This document shows, one piece after another, positions 1 through 5,514 of a DNA stretch of 5,514 nucleotides (position 1 is its first letter; every line of letters begins with the position of its first letter). The notes under the pieces were generated by a model. It saw only the letters and a list, made by a program, of their open reading frames with translations, did not search any database and was not told the origin of the DNA. The position numbers and the translations under genes were made by a program. The DNA is from M3007 sp040383605 (GTDB taxonomy: Bacteria > Bacteroidota > Bacteroidia > Chitinophagales > Saprospiraceae): positions 1 to 5,514 of the forward strand of contig JBEIDF010000227.1 of the NCBI GenBank assembly GCA_040383605.1. Direction: 5' to 3'.

Positions 1-1
1 G

Positions 2-1537
2 TTGGAGTACCTCTTTTACAAAGACGAAAACGGCAAAACGGTCACTACTGACTTTGGGAATTACGCCATCGAAATGGAGACCGGAACAGGAAAGACCTAC
101 GTTTACCTTCGCTCCATATACGAACTCAACAAGGTGTATGGGTTTAAGAAATTCATTATCGTTGTTCCATCGGTTGCAATCCGTGAAGGGGTCATCAAAA
201 ACCTGCAAATCACCTTCGACCACTTTCAGGAAATATACGAAAACGTACCGGCTAATTTTGAAGTGTACGATTCAAAAAAGTTGGTTAGCCTTGTGAATTT
301 CGCTCGCAGCAATACCATTCAAATCCTGGTTATCAACATTGACAGCTTCACCAAAGACCAAAACATCATCAACCAAGTCAGGGAAAGAGGTGTCAAGCCT
401 ATCGAGCATTTGCAGGCAACCAATCCGATTGTGATAGTGGATGAGCCGCAAAACATGGAGACAGATATTCGTAAAAAAGCGATTGCGAACCTGAATCCGC
501 TGTTTACCATGCGCTATTCCGCTACCCATACCAACCTTTACAACCTGCTTTACAAACTCGACCCCGTAAAAGCATACGATTTGGGTTTGGTCAAACAAAT
601 CGAGGTGGATTCCGTGCTTTCACAATTTGATAGCGGTGGAGCGTTTGTGAGTCTGGATGGCTTCAAATTAGCGAAGCAGTCCGTTTCTGCCAGTATCACC
701 TTGCTTGTCAACGAAAAAAAAGGCGTTGTAAAAAAGGCGGTCACGGCAAAAACAGGTGATAACCTTTACCTTTTGTCGGGCGGTGTTGAAGCCTATAAAG
801 ATGGGTATGTTATAAACTTCATTGATTCGGAAGAGGAGTTGCTTGAATTTTCCAGTGGTAACGTATTGTACAAAGGGCGGCCCCAAGGAGGTTTGACCAA
901 TGAAATACAAAAGGAAATGATAAAGGCAACGATTGAAAACCATTTCAGAAAAGAACTGCAATTCAATGAGTTGGGTATCAAAGTCCTCTCTGTATTCTTC
1001 ATTGATAAGGTCGCCAATTACCGCGCTTACGATGCAGCCGGAAACCCGCAACCAGGGCAGTTTGCCCGTTGGTTTGAGGAACTGTTTGCCGAAATATCCA
1101 GGAATCCAAAGTACAAGAACCTCTATTCGCATCCCGTTTCCGACATGCACGATGGGTATTTCTCCCAGGATAAAGGCAAGTTCAAAGACAGTAAGGAGGG
1201 TAAAGGCAACAAGGCAGACGACGAAGCCTATCAGTTGATAATGAAGGACAAAGAGAGGCTTTTGGATATGAATACGCCGTTGCGTTTCATCTTCAGCCAC
1301 TCTGCCTTGAGAGAGGGTTGGGACAACCCCAACGTGTTCCAGATTTGTACCTTGAACGAAACCAAATCCGAAATCAAAAAACGTCAGGAAATCGGACGTG
1401 GTTTGCGCCTATGCGTTGACCAAACCGGAGAAAGAAATCTGGAAAGGAGCATCAATCGTTTGACGGTGTTGCCAATGAAAGTTATGAGGATTTCGCCAAA
1501 GCCCTGCAAAACGAAATCGAGCAGGATTGCGGCGTGA
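2..1537 (+). CDS. res: Type III restriction endonuclease Res, helicase part (5'-partial, frameshifted)
   Basis: This is the ATP-dependent translocase part of a type III restriction enzyme. In this family Res acts in the cytoplasm with a Mod methyltransferase and cuts unmodified foreign DNA after ATP-driven communication between sites. Superfamily 2 motifs are visible, numbered from base 2: Walker A GTGKT at residues 28-32 within METGTGKTY, motif II DEPQ at 147-150, SAT at 173-175, motif V REGWDNPNVFQ from 437, and motif VI QEIGRGLR at 462-469. Family members carry roughly 60-100 residues before Walker A, so the TTG at base 2 is not the real start and the gene enters from the left. After residue 489 (LTV) the frame is wrong: the last 22 residues are out-of-frame translation, ending at TGA 1535-1537. 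The conserved continuation is in the frame of the next entry. The family call is secure. Whether the break is real or a sequencing error is open. Confidence 0.9.
   Translation: MEYLFYKDENGKTVTTDFGNYAIEMETGTGKTYVYLRSIYELNKVYGFKKFIIVVPSVAIREGVIKNLQITFDHFQEIYENVPANFEVYDSKKLVSLVNFARSNTIQILVINIDSFTKDQNIINQVRERGVKPIEHLQATNPIVIVDEPQNMETDIRKKAIANLNPLFTMRYSATHTNLYNLLYKLDPVKAYDLGLVKQIEVDSVLSQFDSGGAFVSLDGFKLAKQSVSASITLLVNEKKGVVKKAVTAKTGDNLYLLSGGVEAYKDGYVINFIDSEEELLEFSSGNVLYKGRPQGGLTNEIQKEMIKATIENHFRKELQFNELGIKVLSVFFIDKVANYRAYDAAGNPQPGQFARWFEELFAEISRNPKYKNLYSHPVSDMHDGYFSQDKGKFKDSKEGKGNKADDEAYQLIMKDKERLLDMNTPLRFIFSHSALREGWDNPNVFQICTLNETKSEIKKRQEIGRGLRLCVDQTGERNLERSINRLTVLPMKVMRISPKPCKTKSSRIAA
1466..1470 (+). 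other. res: Frameshift site in res (net -1)
   Basis: Conserved Res sequence reads in the frame of base 2 up to ...INRLTV (codon 1466-1468) and resumes in the frame of base 1 as VANESYEDF from codon 1468-1470. One base is therefore missing relative to an uninterrupted gene. The new frame is open only from 1420 (TGA at 1417-1419) and the old one only to 1535, so the lesion must lie between these, and the motif switch places it at about 1466-1470. There is no homopolymer and no X XXY YYZ slippery heptamer here. Confidence 0.8.
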
Positions 1538-2487
1538 AGTTCGAGGGTAGAATCAAGAATGCCCGTTCCCGTACCAAAGTCGAACTGAAGAAGAGTTGGC
1601 AACTTGACCAAAATTTCCTGGATTTGTGGGATAGAATCAAGCACAAAACAGCGTATCGGGTGAACTACGATACCCAGGAACTCATCAAAACGGCGGCTGA
1701 AGGGGTGAGGAATATGCCTTCCATTCCTAAGCCGCAGATTCAGCGCATCAAAACGGAATTGGAGTTTGTGAAAGAGGCGGGCGTGTTACAGGAGGTTGGC
1801 GGGACAATCAAAAGTTCCAAGAATCGGGAAATCACGGATACCAGATTCGATATACCGGACTTTGTGGGTTACATTCAGTCCAAGACCGAACTCACCAGGG
1901 ACACCATTAGCAAAATCATCCTGAACTCAGGGCGTTTGAGCGATATTTTCAACAACCCTCAAATGTTCATGGATGCAGTGGTCAGGGCTATCAAAGATGA
2001 ATTTGACAGGCTGAAAATCAATGGTATCAAGTATGAAAAGATAGCAGGTCAGCATTACGAAATGAAGCTCTTTGAGAGCGTGGAAGTCGAATCCTACATC
2101 GAGCACCTGATAGCCGTCAAGCACCAGGACAAGACGCTTTACAACTACATTCTGATAGACTCGCTTTCTTCACCGGAAAGGAAGTTTGCAGCGGAGTGTG
2201 AGTCCAGAGACGACATTTTTTTCTACATCAAATTGCCTTCCTGGTTCGTTATCAAAACCCCTATCGGAAACTACAACCCAGACTGGGCTTTGATAAAAAG
2301 AGAGGAGGGCGACGAGACCAAAATCTACTTTGTTGCTGAAACGAAGAGTAGGCAACAGATTGACGACACAAAAAAACTGCGTCCATACGAAGAAATGAAA
2401 ATCCATTGTGGCGAAAAACATTTTGCAGCGTTTGGCAATGTTACATTTCAGGCGATATCAAGCGTTACAGAATTGAAGGATAAATAG
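1534..2487 (+). CDS. res: Type III restriction endonuclease Res, C-terminal nuclease part (frameshifted from upstream ORF)
   Basis: This is the C-terminal part of the same Res protein, carrying the DNA-cleaving domain. A PD-(D/E)XK signature is clear: NPDWAL has its aspartate at residue 250 (codon 2281-2283), and after a strand rich in hydrophobic residues comes VAETKS with E269 and K271 (2338-2346). The ending, with a KIHCGEKHF-type stretch, resembles the usual Res C-terminus, so the 3' end appears complete (TAG 2485-2487). The GTG at 1534 is only the first usual start codon in this frame. Recognisable Res sequence in the same frame begins upstream, at about 1468 (VANESYEDFAKALQ), so GTG is probably not an ancestral start. 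It overlaps the upstream stop as GTGA, so reinitiation is possible but unproven. Joined at 1468, the two parts give about 828 codons in the window, near family length once the missing N-terminus is added. Confidence 0.88.
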   Translation: MKFEGRIKNARSRTKVELKKSWQLDQNFLDLWDRIKHKTAYRVNYDTQELIKTAAEGVRNMPSIPKPQIQRIKTELEFVKEAGVLQEVGGTIKSSKNREITDTRFDIPDFVGYIQSKTELTRDTISKIILNSGRLSDIFNNPQMFMDAVVRAIKDEFDRLKINGIKYEKIAGQHYEMKLFESVEVESYIEHLIAVKHQDKTLYNYILIDSLSSPERKFAAECESRDDIFFYIKLPSWFVIKTPIGNYNPDWALIKREEGDETKIYFVAETKSRQQIDDTKKLRPYEEMKIHCGEKHFAAFGNVTFQAISSVTELKDK

Positions 2488-2533
2488 GAGCAGCCGTTTT
2501 ACGCCACCGGTCACCAGTGCTTTTTTTGTAGTA

Positions 2534-2697
2534 CGAGCATGTCTAAAATTATATTTCTCGCTAATAGGAAAGTCTTTTTCAGCCATACTTCGTTCCTTTT
2601 TTTCGCCGTAATTAGTCCCATTACGACTGCAAAAAGCGCGTTGTCTGGCTAAAAAATCCTTTTCATATTAGCAGAGAATATAATTTTAGACACGCTC
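2534..2697. repeat. MITE-like palindromic repeat, copy 1 (between convergent genes)
   Basis: This AT-rich element is repeated in inverted orientation at 5347-5510. Its ends are imperfect terminal inverted repeats: the left arm 2535-2585 starts GAGCATGTCTAAAATTATAT, and the right arm 2646-2697, read on the other strand, starts GAGCGTGTCTAAAATTATAT. The arms continue to a shared AGCCA. The centre is a short perfect hairpin, CGTAAT (2607-2612), a 7-base loop, then ATTACG (2620-2625), exactly at the midpoint, so nearly the whole element can fold on itself. TA dinucleotides lie on both sides (2532-2533 and 2698-2699), as expected of a TA target duplication, though TA is common in such DNA. It has no coding capacity. 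Lying between two genes that converge, it could act as a two-way transcription terminator. It fills most of the 2488-2766 gap; the remainder shows nothing else convincing. Confidence 0.85.
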
Positions 2698-2766
2698 TAA
2701 TAATTTATTCTTGCAATACGTTTTTGACTTGTATTATTCCCTTCACGGCTGTCCATTGAACAATAA

Positions 2767-5325
2767 CTAAAAATCCATCCGCACCCGCAGATTCAGTCGC
2801 CGCCCCGTCAGGTAATTCGGTACGGCGTACTGGGTGTTTTCGATCGTCTTAATCCAGATATTGGAAGCCTCGTTCGCCACTTTCATGAGGTTGAATACCT
2901 CCAGGCTGGCCCAGGTATTGCGGGTAAAGCGGAGGATGTGGTTGGCCCGGCGTTTGTGCGTGTCCTCGTTGTACAGCAGCAGCGAAAAACCGATGTCCAC
3001 GCGGTGATAGGGTTTAAAGCGATACGGATTGCGGTAAATCAGGTTGTTATTCACGACCCCAAAAGGCAGGCCGGAGCCTACCGTGAAATTCAGGTGCATT
3101 TTCGCATTCCGGTTTCGACGCATATAGTCCTGAAAAAACATAGACAGCGTCATGAACCGGTCGGTGGGTCTCGGCACATCGCTGACAGGCGTGCCTTGCC
3201 GCTGCCCGACTTTCCGGAACAGGTGTTGCACGCCCTCAATGCTTTCGCGGGTGCGCAGGAAGGACAGGTTGATCCAGCTCTCGGCGCCAGGCACAAATTC
3301 GCCGTTCATCCGCACATCGAAGCCGGTGGCGTAGCCGCGGGAGTCGTTGGCGCCGGCGTAGCGCACGCGGACGTTGTCCAGGTCGTACGATACCAGATCC
3401 CACATTTGCTTGTAGTACGCCTCGGCAATCAGGCGCATTTTGGTCGGATTGCGTTTGCCCCAGAGGAAATCGTAAGTGAAACCACCCACGATATGCGCGC
3501 TTTTCTGCGCCCGGATATCCGTATTTACACTGCCGTCCAGCCGGCGCATTTCGCGGTAAAAAGCCGGCTGGTAGTACAAACCGCCGGCCAGGCGATACGA
3601 GAGGTCGCGCTGGGTGTTCAGGGGTTTATACAGCACTTGCACGCGCGGGGTTACGAACCAATCGCCGTTCAAATCCCAATACTGGCTGCGGATGCCGGCG
3701 TGTACCTGGATTTCGCGCACACCGTCCTTGCGCCAGGTCCAGGTATCCTGAAAAAAGACGGAAAGTCGGTTGCTGTTCAGGCTGTTTCGGGTTTTCAGCA
3801 CGTTGCGGACAAAGAGCGCCGTGGTGTCGTAAGGTAGGGAGTAGAGGGCGGAATCGAGGCGCTCCCATTCGTTGATCCGGTCGAGAATTTCCTCGTTTTG
3901 CCATTTGGCCGACCATTGCAGGAAGTGGCTGCGCGTGAGGTTGGCCTCGCGGTCGTCGTTTTGCAGTTCGATCCCGCCTTTGTACTCGGCGTTGCGCACG
4001 TCGAGGGTGAGGTAGTTGCGCACCCAGGTTTGCTGAGTACCTGATCCGAGCACGTTGATAATCTCACCGAAGTTGTCGGAGCCGAGGTTGGCGTCAATTT
4101 CACCGAGCAGGTAATAGCCCAGGATATCGAAGCGTTCGTTTTCCTGGCTGCGCCAGGTGGAAGCCAGGAATTTGTGATACACCGGGTTTTTCTCCCGTTC
4201 CGGCAGGTAGGTGAGCGAAACGCCGCCCATGCCCTGCGTAAAATCGTCCACTTCCTGTCCTTCAAAAGCGGTGCGCAGTTGCAGGGCGAAATCAATCAGG
4301 CCGAAAGCGCGGGCCAGGCTTTCCGGTTTGTAGCGGTACACCGAGCGATTGAAATTGCCGATCAGGCCAAGTTGCCAGTCGCGCTTAAAATCGTATGTAA
4401 TATACGTTTGGATATCGTAGAAATCGGGGACGTACTCCCCCACCACGTCCAGGCTGTTCAGCAGCAGGCGGGTGGTTTTATAGCGGGCGCCAACGAGGTA
4501 ACGCAGGGCGCGGTACTCGTCTTTTTTGGACTTGGCGCTACCTTCCAGGTGGGCGGAAGCGCCCAACAGGCTGGCGCTGGCGCTGGCGCGGAGGCTGTCG
4601 GGGCGTTTGTATTTCACGTCCAGCACGGAAGACATTTTATCGCCGTATTTCGCCTGAAAGCCGCCGGAGGAGAACGACAGATCCCGCATCAGGTCAATAT
4701 TCGGGAAGGAAAGGCCCTCCTGTTGTCCGGCGCGCACCAGTTGCGGGCGGTAGATTTCAAAATCGTTGACATACACCAGGTTTTCGTCGTAGTTGCCGCC
4801 GCGCACCTGGTACTGCGAGGTGAGTTCGCCGCCGCTGCCGGCCGAGGTTCCCAGGGCGATATGCGGCAGCACGCTTTCCAAATTGCCGGTGGTGGAGGGC
4901 AGGAGGCGCAGATCTTGCAGGTTTTTTTCGCGCACCATGCCGCCGTCGTCGAGCCGGCGCTCGCGGATCACTACTTCCAGGTTGGATTCCGTTGGTGCAA
5001 GCGCGAGGTCGAGCGCAAAGCGGGCGCCCGGCGCCAGGGGCAACACATCGGCGGCGCCATCCTTGTAGGCGATCCGACGGAAACCCAGCGTCAGGCGCTG
5101 GCCGGCCGGTATCTGGATGGCGTAGTTGCCGCTTTCATCGCTGGATACCGATGTGGCGCCCCCTTTTATGAATACCGTGACGAGCTCCACCGCCTGTCCG
5201 TTGGAAGCGTCGGTGATCCGGCCGTACACGATGGCCGTTTGCTGGGCTTGAAGAAGGGCGGGGAAGTAGAAAAAGAGAAAAGAGAAAGCGGAAAAAATGG
5301 GGTAGCGGAGGAGGCGTTGTATCAT
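2767..5325 (-). CDS. TonB-dependent receptor with carboxypeptidase-regulatory-like N-terminal domain
   Basis: This is an outer-membrane, TonB-energised transporter of 852 residues; the substrate is unknown. I chose the ATG at 5323-5325 over the TTG at 5338-5340 because it puts a classic signal peptide at the start: basic MIQRLLR, a long hydrophobic FSAFSFLFFYFPALL stretch, and likely cleavage after LLQA (residue 27). Residues ~30-112 match a carboxypeptidase-regulatory-like beta sandwich (VYGRITDASNGQAVELVTV, then SDESGNYAI). Residues ~140-240 are the plug, with YQVRGGNYDENLVYVNDFEIYRP at about 172-194 and GGFQAKYGDKMSSVLDVKYK at its end. The rest is rich in alternating aromatic beta strands and ends RVRMDF, the terminal phenylalanine expected for barrel assembly. 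Length is typical. No SusD-like lipoprotein partner is present on the visible side, so it may be a solitary receptor rather than a glycan-uptake SusC. Codons are more G+C-rich than in res. Confidence 0.9.
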   Translation of the reverse strand: MIQRLLRYPIFSAFSFLFFYFPALLQAQQTAIVYGRITDASNGQAVELVTVFIKGGATSVSSDESGNYAIQIPAGQRLTLGFRRIAYKDGAADVLPLAPGARFALDLALAPTESNLEVVIRERRLDDGGMVREKNLQDLRLLPSTTGNLESVLPHIALGTSAGSGGELTSQYQVRGGNYDENLVYVNDFEIYRPQLVRAGQQEGLSFPNIDLMRDLSFSSGGFQAKYGDKMSSVLDVKYKRPDSLRASASASLLGASAHLEGSAKSKKDEYRALRYLVGARYKTTRLLLNSLDVVGEYVPDFYDIQTYITYDFKRDWQLGLIGNFNRSVYRYKPESLARAFGLIDFALQLRTAFEGQEVDDFTQGMGGVSLTYLPEREKNPVYHKFLASTWRSQENERFDILGYYLLGEIDANLGSDNFGEIINVLGSGTQQTWVRNYLTLDVRNAEYKGGIELQNDDREANLTRSHFLQWSAKWQNEEILDRINEWERLDSALYSLPYDTTALFVRNVLKTRNSLNSNRLSVFFQDTWTWRKDGVREIQVHAGIRSQYWDLNGDWFVTPRVQVLYKPLNTQRDLSYRLAGGLYYQPAFYREMRRLDGSVNTDIRAQKSAHIVGGFTYDFLWGKRNPTKMRLIAEAYYKQMWDLVSYDLDNVRVRYAGANDSRGYATGFDVRMNGEFVPGAESWINLSFLRTRESIEGVQHLFRKVGQRQGTPVSDVPRPTDRFMTLSMFFQDYMRRNRNAKMHLNFTVGSGLPFGVVNNNLIYRNPYRFKPYHRVDIGFSLLLYNEDTHKRRANHILRFTRNTWASLEVFNLMKVANEASNIWIKTIENTQYAVPNYLTGRRLNLRVRMDF

Positions 5326-5337
5326 GACGGTCGGATT

Positions 5338-5363
5338 CAAATATTAGAGCACGTATAAAATTA
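5338..5363 (-). promoter_or_regulatory. Possible Bacteroidota-type -7 boxes before the receptor gene
   Basis: Two stretches on the minus strand resemble the Bacteroidota -7 consensus TAnnTTTG. TAATTTTA at 5356-5363, inside repeat copy 2, differs only in the last base. AATATTTG, within TAATATTTG (5338-5346) just outside the repeat, differs only in the first base. The inner box would leave a leader of about 25 bases; the outer one would leave almost none. No convincing -33 TTTG or TTG is seen at the right distance from the inner box. AT-rich DNA gives such matches by chance, so this is a weak call. Confidence 0.2.
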
Positions 5364-5510
5364 TATTTTATTCTAATATGAAAAGGATTTTTTAGCCAGA
5401 CAAGGCGCTTTTTGCAGGCGTAATGGGACTAATTACGGCGAAAAAAAGGAACGAAGGTTGGCTGAAAAAGACTTTCATATTAGCGAGAAATATAATTTTA
5501 GACATGCTCT
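5347..5510. repeat. MITE-like palindromic repeat, copy 2 (upstream of the receptor gene)
   Basis: This is the reverse-complement copy of the element at 2534-2697. It has the same length, and hand alignment finds 11 differences in 163 positions and no gaps. The terminal arms are 5347-5398 and 5459-5509, with central stem CGTAAT 5419-5424 and ATTACG 5432-5437 around a 7-base loop. TA flanks both ends (5345-5346 and 5511-5512). The end facing outward (toward 5510) is identical to the outward end of copy 1 over 32 bases. The end facing the receptor gene is the diverged one. Its inner edge lies only 21 bp before the receptor ATG, so it occupies the place where that gene's promoter should be. Confidence 0.85.
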
Positions 5511-5514
5511 TACA

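Noticed and set aside
668..1300. 210-codon open frame on the - strand inside res
   Set aside because: It lies opposite conserved Res sequence that includes family-typical segments. Its product has no recognisable features.
1460..1480. Programmed -1 ribosomal frameshift in res
   Set aside because: No slippery heptamer and no obvious downstream pseudoknot, and Res proteins are not known to need a programmed shift. A one-base deletion or sequence error is simpler.
2502..2527. Intrinsic terminator after res (GCCAC...GTGC followed by T7 at 2521-2527)
   Set aside because: The stem is only about four pairs with a bulge and a large loop, which is too weak to call. The long hairpin of the adjacent repeat is a better candidate.
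2938..3837. 299-codon open frame on the + strand opposite the receptor gene
   Set aside because: Another antisense shadow: rich in V, A, H and R, with no domain, and fully inside the receptor CDS.
2767..5325. Calling the receptor SusC
   Set aside because: No SusD gene is visible, and the barrel and plug are shorter than in typical ~1000-residue SusC proteins. General TonB-dependent receptor is the safer call.
5326..5340. Upstream TTG start for the receptor, adding five residues
   Set aside because: It would place NPTV before the signal peptide, and ATG at 5323-5325 gives a normal N-terminus. No ribosome-binding site supports the TTG.
4174..5358. 394-codon open frame on the + strand opposite the receptor gene
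   Set aside because: It is antisense to a clearly real TonB receptor in G+C-rich DNA, where stop codons are scarce. Its translation is a low-complexity run of A, G, V, Q and H with no recognisable domain.
2535..5509. CRISPR-type repeats
   Set aside because: There are only two copies, far apart, inverted and internally palindromic over 164 bp. There is no spacer array or cas gene.

Overview
The window looks like a piece of a Bacteroidota chromosome, probably from the Saprospiria/Cytophagia side. The evidence is a large outer-membrane TonB-dependent receptor with an N-terminal carboxypeptidase-regulatory-like domain, a barrel ending in phenylalanine, and no clear Shine-Dalgarno sequence before its start. 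The genus cannot be told from this sequence.

Layout. Positions 1-2487 (+ strand) hold the 3' part of a type III restriction endonuclease (Res) gene. It runs in from the left edge, so its first several tens of codons and any partner methyltransferase gene (mod) lie outside. All helicase motifs and the C-terminal PD-(D/E)XK nuclease signature can be read, but the frame breaks once, near 1466-1470, by a net loss of one base. The gene is therefore split into a helicase part (2-1537) and a nuclease part (1534-2487). Positions 2767-5325 (- strand) hold one complete TonB-dependent receptor gene, which converges on res.

The most interesting structure is non-coding. A 163-164 bp, nearly full-length palindromic, MITE-like element occurs twice, at 2534-2697 and 5347-5510. 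The copies are in opposite orientation and bracket the receptor gene. By hand alignment they differ at 11 of 163 positions without gaps. Each has ~51-52 bp terminal arms, a central CGTAAT/ATTACG hairpin, and a TA dinucleotide on both sides. The outward-facing ends are identical over 32 bases, while the inward-facing ends have diverged. Together they look like a composite, possibly mobile or invertible cassette carrying a receptor gene. No transposase is present in the window.

How the parts relate. The restriction gene and the receptor have no obvious functional link. Res is visibly poorer in G+C than the receptor. The left repeat fills the gap between the two convergent genes and could act as a transcription barrier. 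The right repeat ends 21 bp before the receptor ATG and may have replaced or supplied its promoter.
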